Origin: Monarcha castaneiventris obscurior
Lineage: Eukaryota > Chordata > Aves > Passeriformes > Monarchidae
Assembly: GCA_026261815.1 (NCBI GenBank)
Contig: JAMPIT010000174.1
Span: 8,060,001 to 8,124,000 of the forward strand
Reading direction: 5' to 3'
DNA length: 64,000 nt
Under the pieces are notes generated by a model. The model was not told where the DNA came from, did no database searches, and saw nothing but the letters and a program-made list of their open reading frames with translations. Positions 10,740 through 24,100 of this stretch are shown piece by piece. The position numbers and the translations under genes are program-made. Positions within the stretch are counted from its first letter, which is position 1, and each line of letters begins with the position of its first letter.

Positions 10740-13700
10740 GCAGCAGTGGTGTATTTTTGGCTAAGAAGTACAATTAGTTTGGCATTGCATTCTTATTTCT
10801 CCCATCTGTGTTTCAAACTTTTGATGTGTCTTAATTTAAGAACATATTGCCTCAAAAGTTTTACAGCACCTGAACTTTTGAAGAAGTAATTGTTTTTCAG
10901 TGCTTAAGTTATAGGTGGCACCTGGAACTTAAAGAGTTAACAGGACATGAACATTGGTGAATTTTAAAATTTTGCTACAAATACACTGTCTTTAGCCCAG
11001 TTCATTCCATTGTGTTCTGCTTTACCTGGTGAATGCCTTAGGTAGGCAGAGAGAGAGACAGTATGATTGCAATTTTATGCAAAATAGCTCAGCTTCAGAA
11101 GCAGTTAGAGAGCAAGTTAGGTCTGGTGATGATTTAATACCGTATGTGGCTTTTTTCTTCCTCCTTCCTTTGCCCCCGCCCCAGTTAGCTGTCAGACATT
11201 CAGCAGAGGTGCTCAAGCTCTTGCGTCAGAAGGGATTTGGACCTTCTGTGTCGCTTCTGAGCCATTTGGTGAAGTCAGTCATCTTTTATTTATCAGGTTT
11301 AGGTTCAGCACAGAGTATTAGAGGAACTTAATAATTCCACATCTACCACAGTTCAGTCTTTTCAAACAAAGCAATTTTTTGCACAAAATAGGTGTCTTGT
11401 CCATTTCTGTGGCTGACTCAGCAGTAGAACTCTCCTGCTATATTATATAAAGCAAGAAAAAATGAAGAAGTCTTTGCTTAGGAGTGACAGAATTCCCTTG
11501 CTGGTTTTGATTCTCCCTGAACCCACTGAAAAAGCTGTGCAAAGGTCCAGGCTGCTGCCCTTTCAGCAGGCAGGCTTTGGACTTGTCCTTGGGAGATCTC
11601 TGCATTTCTCCATATAAAGGCTGGGCATCTGTAACTACTGCATGTTAAATTCTACTCCAAATACTAACAAATTGGGTATTTTAGCTTCTAACATTTGGCT
11701 GTCTGTAGGAAAGCTGGTCCCTACTTACTGCGCTTAGATGTATGTTCTTTCTCATTGTCTCTTCTGAGCCTCTTTGGAGATAAGACTGTTTCTTGCCTAC
11801 AGGAGTTGGAAATGGCAGCTGTCTTTTTAAGTGGTCTCAGGGTCAGGACTTGGTGGTTCAGCACTTACTTCCCTGTGATGACATTTATTAAAGTAAAGTA
11901 TTGTGAAAGAAATAAGTAAAAGGTTGCAGTTTCCGAAGTTTGTTACTCTGATGATCAATAGCTTCATTTGTCTTGTAATATTGTATATTGAGTCTTTAGT
12001 TAATGTCTTGAGTCAAGAACATTAATGAAACTTAGTGCCCAGTCTGATGGTATTTCAGATTTCTTGAGTCAGCCTTTAGTAAGGAGTTTTACATTGCTGA
12101 CCTCGTGTTACACACAGAGCATTTGGTGCTAGTTGGAAAAGAAAATGTACTGTTTGTTGAAGTATTGCTGGAGCATTTGTAATGCAGTAGCAAGGTCACT
12201 TTTACATCCCACATAAAAACTGATATGGGTCCAACTCCAAACTGTGCAGACTTTTCCTGTGGTCAAGAGGAACTTTAGGAATGCTTCTGCTATTCCTTCA
12301 TTTGGTGATTTCTGAATGTGAGACCAGCTGCAAGTATGTAGTGCAGAAGCGATTTGCTAGTATTGATGCACCAGGGTCCAGTTATTACAGCAGGTTCCAT
12401 AATGCTTATTCACTGACTGAATATGGACTTTGTTGAATGAAGAAAGAAGAAAAATGTGCTTTCAAACTCACGAGTTATTTTAGGAATATAACAACCCAAC
12501 AAGTTTGAGGTTTATCCCAATCCAGCGATATGTGCAAAGTGATTCATGAACTGGAATTTGAGCCATTTGCCATATACTGAGTTCAATTTTCTTAAATTTT
12601 GTCAATGCTAAAATTTGATAAATCATGTAATTTATAGATCTGAATTAAGTAAATGGAATTTGTCTTTGTGACTATGTGTAGGCCAGCATTCTTTAATCAA
12701 ACTCCAAAGACTTTGCAGAATTAAGTCATCAAACTATTGTTGTCTTATGCCGTAGGAAGGAAAGGTAAGTGCAGGCTGTTAAAAAAATTGCCTTATTCTT
12801 CGGTACCATATTTTTTTCTGTTCTCCACAGGTAGGCGTCATTTTTTTATATTATATTATTCCTACCTCCTACAAGCACTGTCACAAATTTGAAAACCAAG
12901 TGTACTTTCAGCAAAAGAGTGGGGCTATTACTGAGTTAGGTTTTGGTGGTTTTTTTTATTGATACTGGTAAGAAATTGCTGATGCTTTTTATAGGAAAAG
13001 GGCTTCCTTGAACATTTGAACTGGCACTTTCTTTCCTGATACATTTATTCTTGAGAAATTCCTTACAATCCTATTATCATTACTCAGAAGTAGGTCATGG
13101 TTGGCTGGTTCTTTGAAAAAGAGACCTGTGGCCAGATACCAGTTTTGTCACAGAGTGTCACCTCATTGCCCTGAATTGTCAGTGGCATCTATTGCAAAGG
13201 CCAGGGAAAAAATTTCTGCTTTTACCTCTTTCTTTCCCTGGTATCTGGGAGGAGATAAGGAGACAATGGAATCACTACGGTGTCTCTTCCTGAATCAGAG
13301 TGGGCTGGTGGTTTCCAGTGGTGACACCCCACGACTGCATTTCAGTGGTACCGCAGCCATCACTGGAGGAACAAAGACAGTGAAAAAGTATGCTGGTACA
13401 TTGCTATTTTGGTAAAATAATCAATGGCTCTGTCAAGACACTGTATGCGTGTTTGTAGGCAAATTTCTCTCAACTCATGCCCTGCTCTTTTTAAGCATAC
13501 AATCTTCCAGCCTTTTCTTTCCAACCTTCAAATTCTTTTTTATCTGGAGTAGAGTGATACATCCATCTGTTCAAAATGTGGTATGATCTGGCACAGGAAT
13601 ATCCAGCTTTGAGTGGGGAAGTTCAAAAGGTGATCTTCAGGGATAAAGGAAAGAAAATCCTAGTCCTTCCTGATTATCAGGCAGCGATTTGGAAAATGCT

Positions 13701-14000
13701 CAACTCAGGCCTATTATTCCTGTTCCTCTGATAAAAACTCCAGGATAACTTTTGATAGGAAGGATGAAGGGTTTAGCCTGTGTCTCTCACTGCTAGTGCT
13801 GAAAATGTAATGTCAAGATGTATGTACGTTCCTGGGTTTTCTAGCTGCAGAACTATGTGGAAGTGAACAATGAGCAAGTAGGAGTGACTTTCCAGAGAAA
13901 AATGGGAATTATGCCAAATGTAAAAAAAAGGCAATAAATTGGCCACTTCTGTTTGTGTTAACAAAAATTAGCTAACATCGCTGGTGTCTCTTGTCCACAG

Positions 14001-14113
14001 ATCACCTCTCTTGTGACACTCCAGCTGTTATCCATGGTTGGCCAGAACGACCAGCTTGATGGACCCCGATACAAATGTACTGTGTCTCTGGACTTCATCA
14101 GAGCTATTGCCCG
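14001..14113 (+). CDS. ORC5: ORC5 penultimate coding exon (origin recognition complex subunit 5, C-terminal domain)
   Basis: The exon is bounded by TTGTCCACAG at 13,991-14,000 and the donor GTAAGC at 14,114. It encodes 37 full codons plus two bases of an Arg codon, starting [10 protein letters not shown] and ending [11 protein letters not shown]. This matches the C-terminal region of vertebrate ORC5 almost residue for residue, including the DQLDGP and [15 protein letters not shown] blocks. ORC5 is an AAA+-type subunit of the six-subunit origin recognition complex, which binds replication origins in the nucleus and loads the MCM helicase with CDC6 and CDT1. This exon lies in the C-terminal winged-helix region, downstream of the ATPase fold. 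The exon ends in phase 2 and is completed by the G at 17,630. The frame is intact, and differences from human are conservative or lie in the variable SMVGQN segment. Confidence 0.97.
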
Positions 14114-17100
14114 GTAAGCCCTGTTAGAATTCACTTACTGTTGCATGTGCTGACTTGAAAGAGACTTCAGATCAAGTATTTGCTCAGTCTATAGCTCTTT
14201 GCAGACCAGAATAGAAAACCTGTGGATGTTTCCCAAGAATGACTGAATAAGTCATGTTATTAATGAGAAATGTTGTACCCAAGGTAAGTATAGACCATTC
14301 CTGTTTTGGAAAAGATTTATCTTACTGTGGCAGTACGTGTTACAGTAACATACTGTCTTTGTGCTTAATAAAGGTCAGGGGCTTTATGTGAAAATAGTGC
14401 TCTAAAATGTCAGTCCATTTCATTACCAAAAAGCACATTATGGTATTTGAATCTCAAACGATATTTAGTTCTTACCAGTGTTGTGCATGATATAAAAACT
14501 ACATAGGTTATAAGAATTCTTGCACATAGACTATATTGTGTGATCTGTAATTGATACAAGCTAATTCAGTCAGTGGATGTAGGTACGTCTTTGTTTATCC
14601 AGAGCCTTCAGTCATGAAGTCTTGAAAACAGTTCCAGATCTATCAGGAGAGATGGCAATAATTTGCAGACAGAAATACATGCAATACGAAGGCAACAATC
14701 AGGCCTATGTCTTGTGTTTTATTGAATGCCAGCAGCATTACCTCACACCTGTTGCTGCCACCTTATTAGCAAGTCTTGGATAAACAGTCTATAACCAGAA
14801 CAGAGCCCAGAAATTACATATGTCAAAGAGGAGAAATGTTCTCAAGGCTGACTTTTCTCTGTAATGTGGGACTATAGAGGAACCTGAGGTATAGACTGTA
14901 TTCCATAATCTCAGTGCACACGTTGCTCTCCTGAGCTATTAAATGCCCAGTAGCCTTGTCAGTAAATGCAACAAATACACTGATTTCAATTTTCAGTTGG
15001 ACAGACCATAGAATGAAACTTTGTCTGGCTCAGGTCTGGCCGAACCACATTGTCAGGACCTCCACAGCTTTGCTATGTCAGTTTGCTATTCCCAGCAGTA
15101 AAGTCACTTGTGAGTGATGCCCTGAAAAAGCTCCCCCTGGAACCAAGTACAGCAGACCATCTGCTCAGCAACATGGATCATTGTGTATACAGTTATACAT
15201 TGGATGTATCCTTGAATTGGGATACTTGAAATGACAGCCCTTTCCTTGCAACTTTGACATCCTTAGAAGCTTCAATGACTCCATTAAAGTTGCTGGAAGG
15301 TAGAGACGGCCAGAAAACGGGATCAAAACTTGTGCTATGCAGCTCATACTTACTGGAGAAAGTAGTTGTCAGAGACACTGTCACTGCAAATCTCAGTGCA
15401 TGGTGTAGTGTTCTGGCTTGCTTTCCTTTAGGTCTGATATGTGTGTATGTGTATATAGATGAATGTATATACACAGATATGTATCCAAACTGACTTTTCC
15501 TACACGTTAAGGAAGAAAGCAGTTCTTTTTTTTTCTCCCTCTCCAAGCAGTTTGCAGGTGCTGCCTAAATAGGGCTATTTAAATGACCTGATAGATTTTA
15601 AAGTTGGCCTGCTCTGCTTTTCTCCTGTTTCTCGCTTTTTTTTTCATCTTGCTTTGTTCCTTTGTTGCAATTTTTATTAAAATACATTTTTCAGCCCACA
15701 GTATTTATTAAATCTTAAAGGAGGATGATCTGTAAAAAGCCAGGGTTTCATGAACTCATGATAAATGAGCTTCTCTCTTCTCTGGGTGGGGCTACGAGCT
15801 ATAGGATGAAGGCCTGATCTTCTGTGCTTTAAGAAATTTCATTTTCTATCTGTGCAATAGTCTTGGTTGTATTTGTCGCAGAGGAGGAGCTACTTTGCAA
15901 TTTCAGCCAAAATACAAATCAAGTAAGCAGCCCATCTTCTGATTCTTCTTTCTCTGTTACTGCAATAGTACTAAAATAAGTATGTTAGTCACTAAAATCT
16001 TCAGATACCTCAGCCTTGTTACCATCTCAGCCTTGTTACTCCAGCGTATTTCCTAATGGAAGGCTGAGGAGTGCAAAGAATGGGACAGAAAAGGATGCTC
16101 TTTCCTCCCCCACCCCCATTCAAGCTGTTCAGATTGTCATTCCATTTTCTGTATTTTTTAAGCAAAAGTGAAGTTTTCATTAAAAAAAAAAAAGCCACCT
16201 GTTTTTGGAAAAGAGTAAAAAACTTGTGTCTCTTCCTGGTGGCTTTTAATGTGGTAACTGCTGAAGTGCACAATCTCTATTACCACAGAACCTCATGTGT
16301 GGCTCTATTCTGTGGCATATACTCAGTCATTGTGGAAATATTTCCATATTTTTTACCACATAGTAGCTAAACATTTAGCTGAAGGTAAAGTTCAATGTTT
16401 CTTTGTTAGAAATAGTTTCTGTTTTAAGAACTTCAGACTTAAGTTCATACATTTTCTCTAGCTGAAGTAGGGCTCTCAGTGTTTATTGAATGTAATGGAT
16501 CTTTTCAGAGAGTCTAATAAACCCAGTTGTTATGACAGGACAATTCTGTTTCATTTAGTTGATAAGGTCAGCATTTGTTAGTGTGTATGATTTTGTTTCT
16601 GTGGAAAGCCTTGTAATTAAAGCACTTTTTTTGAGTGACACAATGTTTTGCAAGTCTAACAGGGGCAGTTAGTGTCTTTAAATTTGTCACTGGATTATTA
16701 AATAGACTCCAACACAGTATTTTCTGTTATGTGTGTTGGGGATTTCTAAACTTTTTCTCTGTCCAATATGATGTTTTATAAAAACTTCTTGAAAAGTGGG
16801 TTACAGGCTGATGCATGAACAGAGAATATTAAATTATTGTAGTCCAACAAATAAGAATTCAGCTAGCTAATCTCACTTAGTATTGTTAGCAGTTATTTTT
16901 GCGTCACTAAATACTTTAAAAAAAACCCTTTTAATTTTATACTTGTCATTATATGCAGTAATTTGCATTATTTATTCAAACAGTAAACCCTAAAGTCTGA
17001 GTGTTAGATTGTATAGAAGAATGAGTTTAGAGACAAAAAAATAATTATATGTTTTATTCTACTGCTGTTTCATTTTGCCTGCCATTAAAGTACAAAAGTG

Positions 17101-17629
17101 TACATTTAAAATCTTCTATCCCATTGAGTGGCATTCTTGGATTTTTCAAATTTAGCTGTGAACATGGGTCAACTACTGTCAAGACTGAAAGAACGCGGAC
17201 TGCAAATGAGTACAGATGAAGGAGTTACATAGTACATGCTAAAACAGGTGGTTTGGAGATGAACAAAACATTCAATAGCATAAAAGGTTGTTGCTTTGCA
17301 TCACCAGCTAGAACATCAAGTTTGCCATATGACAATCTTATTAATATTGATATATTTTTACTGTTTAATTATTGGAATAAGAGTCTTCCTTTCTTTACTA
17401 GGAAGTTGCTACATTTCTTTTCTAGAATTTTACAAAGTTTAAATAATCAGAAGAGAGGTATTGTAAATAACAAGAGAAATTAAAAATTCATTAATCCTTG
17501 GTTGCATTTTTTTGGGGGAATCGCTTGATTTTGATTGTGCAGAATGTCCTGCATGTGCTGTCTCCAAACAGGTTAAAGTCTTAGCAGTGTTAAGAAGATT
17601 GCTCTAATATACTGTGTTTTTGTTTATAG
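14114..17629 (+). other. ORC5: Last ORC5 intron
   Basis: A 3,516-bp GT-AG intron between the two recognised ORC5 coding exons, from donor GTAAGC at 14,114 to acceptor TTTGTTTATAG ending at 17,629. It is AT-rich. A short imperfect tandem duplication of CTCAGCCTTGTTAC lies around 16,009-16,038, and a 12-A run near 16,180. I saw no gene or transposon in it. Confidence 0.9.
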
Positions 17630-17675
17630 GACTGTGAACTTCGACATAATAAAGTACTTGTACGATTTCTTGTGA
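17630..17675 (+). CDS. ORC5: ORC5 last coding exon (C-terminal 15 codons plus stop)
   Basis: After the acceptor TTTGTTTATAG, the first G completes the Arg codon begun at 14,112. The exon then reads TVNFDIIKYLYDFL and stops with TGA at 17,673-17,675. This is the vertebrate ORC5 C-terminus, with no visible change from the human tail. The coding part is only 46 bases; the rest of the exon is 3' UTR. Together with the preceding exon it gives the last 52 residues of a protein that is 435 residues long in human. The joined frame is open, so the gene appears functional at this end. Confidence 0.97.
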
Positions 17676-18180
17676 AAACAAGCTTCACAGCCATATGGAC
17701 ACTGTGACAATGACTCAGGCAAGCTGTGTTCATCTCTCTACTTAGCTAGCCAGAAAGAAGAGTATTTTGGCTCTTTTGGATTTGTCCAAACAGGTGCTGG
17801 CCCAGCATGGAACCTGATGAAAATACTCTGATTGGTCTGGGTGGATCTGAGCAGAGGACTATTTACCAGGGACCCTGGAGTATTTGGAAGCAATGTGTTA
17901 ATTATAAACAGCAGGGTTTGAGCACAATCTGTTCTACTCTTAATGATGTTATCTTAACACTGAAATTGCCTGAAACCCATTTACTTAGGACTGCATTTTG
18001 CTCTATGAACTCTCCCCAGTGCTTTGAACATGGCAGCAGCCGTTGTTTGTATGCCCAGTCTTTTCACTTCCTCTCCACAGGAATCTTTGCAATTGCCTGC
18101 CAAAGCAGCTTTTCCTGAGGCCACCATTTTAGGAGAGTGGAGTAGCAAAGTATAATAAACATAAGAACATATTTAAAAAT
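17676..18180 (+). other. ORC5: ORC5 3' UTR (probable extent)
   Basis: Non-coding sequence follows the ORC5 stop. The first good polyadenylation hexamer on the coding strand is AATAAA at 18,154-18,159, so cleavage is expected some 15-30 bases later; the end given is an estimate. A 103-codon frame at 17,807-18,118 lies wholly in this UTR and has no recognisable features. A longer UTR using a downstream signal cannot be excluded. Confidence 0.6.
18154..18159 (+). terminator. ORC5: Candidate ORC5 polyadenylation signal AATAAA
   Basis: Canonical hexamer about 480 bases after the ORC5 stop codon, followed by AT-rich sequence. It is the most likely 3' end signal, but its use is not shown. Confidence 0.55.
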
Positions 18181-21100
18181 CAAGCTGGTACAAATTCTTC
18201 TTTCTCCTCAGTAGTATGTAGGCAGACTGTTACCCTGTTATATGGAGATCACGATGATAGGAAACTCCCAATTAGTCACCGTACTGTCTTTTTCAGACCA
18301 TTCATAAATGTTGACTATGAATCTATTTTTACGAAGCTCTATTTTTAAAAAAAAATATTGATTCTTAAAGTTCTATCCCTTTGTCAAACTTGAAATGTTT
18401 TATTTTTGCTTTAGCATTTTATAGTCCTTGTATGCTCATCCAGTTACATGAAGTGCTAATTATAGTGCTGTGTGGAATTAATGTACTTTTAAGATACACA
18501 CCATGTAATGGCTTTTGTAACAGCCTCTGTCCTGAAGAGGAGGATGGCACAGCTGCCTTTTCATCAGAAAGGGAGAAATTCAACAGGTGACAGAGTCTTT
18601 CTGCAGCAGTTCCCCAAAAGAGGTGGAATAGTGAATAACCAGTGTGATATTGTAACATAAAACTTTATCCTTGGAAATACCTGATGGAATACACCACAAA
18701 TGCAGCTTACCTGTAGAAGAGTCTCAACTTTTGGAGCTTTAAAATCCCCTAGTCCAGTTGAAGGTTATTATCTTCATGAATCTGAAGATTTCTTTACCCC
18801 TTGTGAAAGCTGCAGGTCCCACAGCCTGTTACTCAGATGTTTCACTCTTGAGTGCTCACCTTTGACTGTTTGACAGTAAAAGACCATGCCACGCCCTAAG
18901 TTGAACATTATGGTTTTTTCAAGGAAAAATCATTAATCCCCTCCCCTTGCTCTTATATTAGAAATGGTCAAATACCCTGAACATGTGTAGTCTTTACTCT
19001 TTTTGGTTTCTCTTTTTTTTTTTCTTTGTTTTTACATTTTCTTTTCTTGTTGTTTTTTTTTCCCCAACTGTGGATGCGTTGCCATACTTCTGGATTCAGA
19101 CCCAAGTGACAAAAGCATCCTTCTGGCCAAGCTCTGGCTTCCTTCCTCAGGGGAGTGTGAAAGGGCAGCAATGAGTCATCTCCGTGATCTGTTTTCCTTC
19201 CTACCGCTGAGCTGGATCAAACCCTGCACCTGTCCATGAGGTGGCAACATTTGTCACACTTACTGAAGTGCTTGGATGTAAATACAGAGCCTGTTTCAAA
19301 AATGTTTACTACCTGCTTTTGTTTTTACTTATAAAAATGTCCATAATGTGAACTTTGGGCTAAACTTTACAGTGCCTTTCTATCCTAGAGCTAGTGCTGG
19401 GCTGAGATCAGCTCTTGTGGATCTCCTGTATGGCTGCCTAGGGCTGCAGTCTGTAGTGGAAATAAGTTTTGAGGTATTCATATGTGAACTAGTCCATGTG
19501 AAACAATAGCAGTAGATCATAGGGATTTGTAATTTTTGATCTGGATTAGAATTTGATATATGAAATGTGATGGGACTGATAATGATTTGTTAAGTGCAAC
19601 AATACTTGAGTCACAAAACTTCATTTTCAGCAATCCCAGTCATTCCCACCAAATAGACCAGACTCTCAAAACTCTTCAGCTCCAAATTTGGAGCACAAAT
19701 CAGACATAAAATAAGGGTCCTAGAAATTAAGCAGTTAGAAAACTTGGTGCTGCTGATATTTTTTCAATCTAATTTCTTCTATACTGGCCTTATGAGTATT
19801 GGTGATTATTTCCAGTGTAAATCCAAAGAATAAGGATACTAAGTTTGTGGAATGTAGTTAATTTGGCTGAAATGAGGTTAACTAGAGAAGGAGCAGTAAC
19901 TGAGGATCCATTAGACAGAACCACTCTCCTTACTTTGAAGGCACTTTTTTGACCTTTGTGAAAGACTCCTATCAGTGAAATAAAATTTAAAGCTGAATCA
20001 GCAGAGTATGAGAATGAACAAGGTGACTGAAGTGCAGATGATTGATGTAGGCTATAACTATGCTGATGATGAATAGTAGGATTTATTCTGACAAACTAGA
20101 AATATTTCTATATAGCCATGTCAATGAGTTTATAAATTACTGCTGAGTTTCTTACTAGATACCTTAGCAATATTCTGTTCTGAGACCCCATTTTCATGGA
20201 TGAGGTGTGGCCTCCTCTAGCCTCCCCCAGCCAGGATTTCACCTCTTCTACAGGTGGTTTTAAGAACTGTGCAAACAAGGTAGAGCAATACCGTTTAATC
20301 AGAAATCCTTCAGTACCTTAGTGCTGCAGTATAAATTTTTTAAAATACTCATTTTTTTTTTCATAATTCCTGAATCACAAAGCATTATAGTATTGTAAAA
20401 ATTACAGACTTGGAGTGCTTGTCTCCAATGGCTGATCCAGACATTAACAGGAGCTGGGGCTTGTTCTTACAAGGAGAAAGCAATGGAAAAAGAAATACAA
20501 CTATCAGTTGTGAAGAGATTAGTGCCCTTGAATAGCTCTGACTTCATCAACAGCTGCATTTTCATGCACATAACGTGGAGATTTTACTTTTTAAAAAGGC
20601 TTGCAAGGCTGCATCCACATGTAATACAGTAGTTGATTCACTCTTTTTGGACAGTGATTTGTCTTACTCTGGTTCTCAGAGAACCTGCTGCTTCTACTGT
20701 AACAATTCCTGTGGCTATTGGCTTTCTTTTGAAGTGAGTTAAAGAAATTAAGTTGTTTATTTCAATGCCTTCTGAGTACTGATGCTTCTATACACCATGT
20801 AAAAATACATTCATTCTTGCCATTGGTGAAATTTTTCCAGTATCCACCAAGTGCCATTCTGACAAGACCGTTCAGGTACTGTTTTCCTCTCATAACTGGA
20901 ACAGCCAGCCATGCCAGGAGAATAGTGTGGAGGACTGGATTTCCAGCAGGAATGTTGGAGATACTACATGTCTGTGACCTGGGAGCAAAATATACCCAGT
21001 TAAGTATTTCAGGAGTAGATACTCCCTCTGCACTTGTACTGACAGAGATGGCAGGGAAGAGTGAGAAATGGCACGTTCTTGAGTGCTGCCTGGAGGTCAG

Positions 21101-24100
21101 CACACTATGTGTTCGGGTCGGCCCAGACAGCTGAGGAACAGAAGATTTACTGCATCTGGAAGTAAATCCTCACTGAGTTGAAGTAACTTCTCCAGTTTTC
21201 TCAATGACAGAATTGCATAACTTACAGAAGAGCCTTATCATTGCTGGTAAATATGCATTGGGATAAAGATACAGCTTGATTAGCAAGTCTAATCATAGAC
21301 AATACAAAATTTTTATGTGTTTGTAGATACTGGAATGGCTCCACTAGAAAATTGAATGGGAGATTAATAGCAAAAACTGTGTTTTTTATCTCAGCTTCCC
21401 TGTGACATCTTTTTCTATGAACAGCCTGATTCAAATAAACTGTACAATACTCAGAGGAGGGTAACTTCTTGATCCTTTATTTCTGTGCATGTTTATTTAA
21501 ACCATTTAAAGAATAAATCTGAAAACAACACAGAAATTGTTCGTGTATGCCTGCAGAGTTGAAACTGCAGAAGTACAATCCTTATTATGACTGTATTTAT
21601 GTTTTCCTGAAAACTTGTCTTTAAAAAGCCACAGCTCAATGGCAGTGTCTATGCAAAACAAAAAATTAAAAAATATCATCATACTGCTTGTTATTGGGCA
21701 TAAGAAATATATCAATCATGTATTTGGATAACCAAGTATCCACACAGGGGTCTGATATCAAGAAACTCAGAAGTATGGTGTTAAAGTAGGACCAACACTG
21801 TCAAGCAGCCCATGGATGGAGGTGTTTCCATGCTGCTGAACAAGTGAGTGTCTGACTGTAAGCAGGGAGTCTTAGAGTGAGAACATGATGTCCAAAGTAC
21901 CACAGGTAGACTTAATGTTTGAAGTGTTCTAGTGTGTTGTACTTGGTACTTGGAGACCTCCTCCTCTGCCGGTGACCAATACTCCATTTTTCTGAAGCAG
22001 CAGAAGTATCCCTAACTATTTCTTTCATTTGGTTCAAACTGCATTTGGTAATCCTTTCCACTGGTGTGCTGCAGTTTCCAAAAAGGCTTTGCTGTACAGC
22101 TCTTTCAAGGGAGTTAGCACCACCAGGCAGTGAAGTACTGAAAGAAAATACATGTTCAGTGCCTACCATTTGGGTAGGCAGCTGGGCAACTCCAGTAGGG
22201 AGACAGGCTGGTCTTTCCTCTGAGATGAAATTGTGGATGAACTTGCCCTTTTGACATGTTTGATGTTTTATAATATCCAGAACTCTACCTGACTTCTGAA
22301 TTCCTCTCTGTTTCTTCTTGTATGCTCCCACTACAATTCTGTATTATCTTTTGAAATGGTTCTTGCAGAGATCTGCACCAGAAGCACAGCCAGCTCCTGG
22401 GCTTGACATCCCCCAGGGCATCTCCCACAATGCAGGGCAGGATGGTTGCTGTGGGCTGTCTGGTCCCATGGTGCAGGTGTGCTTTGTTCAGCTAACCTGT
22501 TGCCACATCCCACCTTCTGTCCTGCCAGGACTTGTTTGGATATTTGGAGAGGGGTCTGTTGTGTACTTAAGGGCAGGTGTTCGGCTCCAGCAAGGTCCTT
22601 TTCCAAAACGTGGTGCAGTGTGTTGAACCATGAATGCTGTATTGTCGTCTTGTACTTAGTGTTCATATTTCATATTTGTTCAGTTTTGATGAAATGCTGA
22701 TGAAAAGCCCATGTCAGTGTTGGACTGGTGTAGTAAATGTGATTTTTCTTAAGCAGCACAGCAAAGGTGAAGCTTTGCCTAAATTCATTCAGCACATATG
22801 TTCCATTTTCCTGGCACATACAGATTTTCTACAGAACAGGATTTCTAATATGCAAATAGTTTCTTTTCTGCATTTGATTCTTGTTCAGGAAAATATGTGC
22901 TGCACATTATTTTCATGTACTTTGTTCAGATAGTTGAGTTCAGAGGAATAAAACAGGGCTGGGAGGGCTGGGAAGTAGAGCTTTGCTAGCAGGCTTTGCT
23001 GGAGCCTAGGCATTGGTAGTTCAGCAGCTGAGCACTTCCTGTGTCTTCACATAGGTAATGAGAGTTTTCACATAGGCACCTCCTAAATCCCGAGTCAGAA
23101 TAGTTGTGAAGAGAGAAGGGCTAAGTGTAACATAAATAACCTCTCATTAAGACAACCTTGCCAGATGAGGGAGCATGTTTCTCCAACATCCAGCAAAAGA
23201 AGAACGTACCCGAGAGATGGTGATGGAGAGCAAAGTTGCTCACCGCTCTGACGGCAAAAGCCTTGGTTATATTCTTGCTGTTTGCATTGATTCTCTTTAG
23301 TTAAAGAGTTTTTACAGTATTTATGGTGGTGCTGTTTCTCCCTCTACCCCATTTCCATCAGTACAATCCCAGCTGCTGTTTTTTCATCCTCTGCCATTGC
23401 ACCCAGGGCACTGAGAGTCCCCACCTGTGCCAGCAATTTGTGTGGGGAAGTGAGTGCCCTGCTCTGTGACGCTGCCCTGGATGCCAGCCCTGGTGTCGCC
23501 ATCCCAGGGCAACTCAGCATCTCAAGCTTGGGATGGCAACAGCAGAAAGTGATTGTTTCATCTTGCAGGGTGTAGGAACTTCAGCAACAACCCTGAAAAA
23601 GAAAGACATGATGTGAATAAGCAAAAACATCTACGAGGGAGGCAAATTATGTTATTCGTGTGCAATTACAGCAGTTCCTGAATTCCAGCTGCATGGCTGA
23701 ATGAATACCCATCCCATTTCCTCACATTTACATTTTCTATGCTGTTTTTGATTATTTCTTAAGGATGCAAATCATTAGAAACAACAAATAGCTGGGAGTC
23801 CTGCTCAAACTTCTGGGAACAGTGTCATGCTGAGATTTGGGAATTTCAGCGAAAATGAGAAGAACAACCAAAGACAAGTACACGATTTCTCCAGTGATGT
23901 AAATAAACCTGTAGCTCCTGCCTCCTGGGGAGGGGAGCTTCCTCCCTGTCAGCATGGGCTCTTTCACTTGACTGAGCCTGGGGTTGGGGCATGTGCAGGA
24001 ACCTTAAATAGCTTCTTCAGTGCTGCTCTTCACTTCAAGCAAAGATAAAACATGTCTGGAGCTATTGGTAAAGAGATGTGTTTATGTATCCTGAGTGTGT

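Larger units (their letters stand above)
8692..14000 (+). other. ORC5: ORC5 intron, 3' part
   Basis: This intronic DNA leads to the acceptor TTGTCCACAG at 13,991-14,000. It contains a GNRA-loop hairpin at 9,494-9,513 and a 24-A run at 10,716-10,739. The open frames here (for example 9,347-9,703 minus, 9,865-10,236 minus and 13,101-13,415 plus) have no recognisable domains and look fortuitous. No further ORC5 exon was recognised. Confidence 0.6.

Noticed and set aside
1..13990. Search for further upstream ORC5 exons
   Set aside because: No stretch encoding the conserved ORC5 blocks that precede [10 protein letters not shown] was recognised; a spliced alignment would settle this.
17807..18118. 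103-codon plus-strand frame after the ORC5 stop
   Set aside because: It lies entirely within the probable ORC5 3' UTR and has no recognisable features.
22340..22640. GC-richer patch considered as a second LTR
   Set aside because: No TG/CA ends with matching target duplications and no TATA/CCAAT arrangement could be found.
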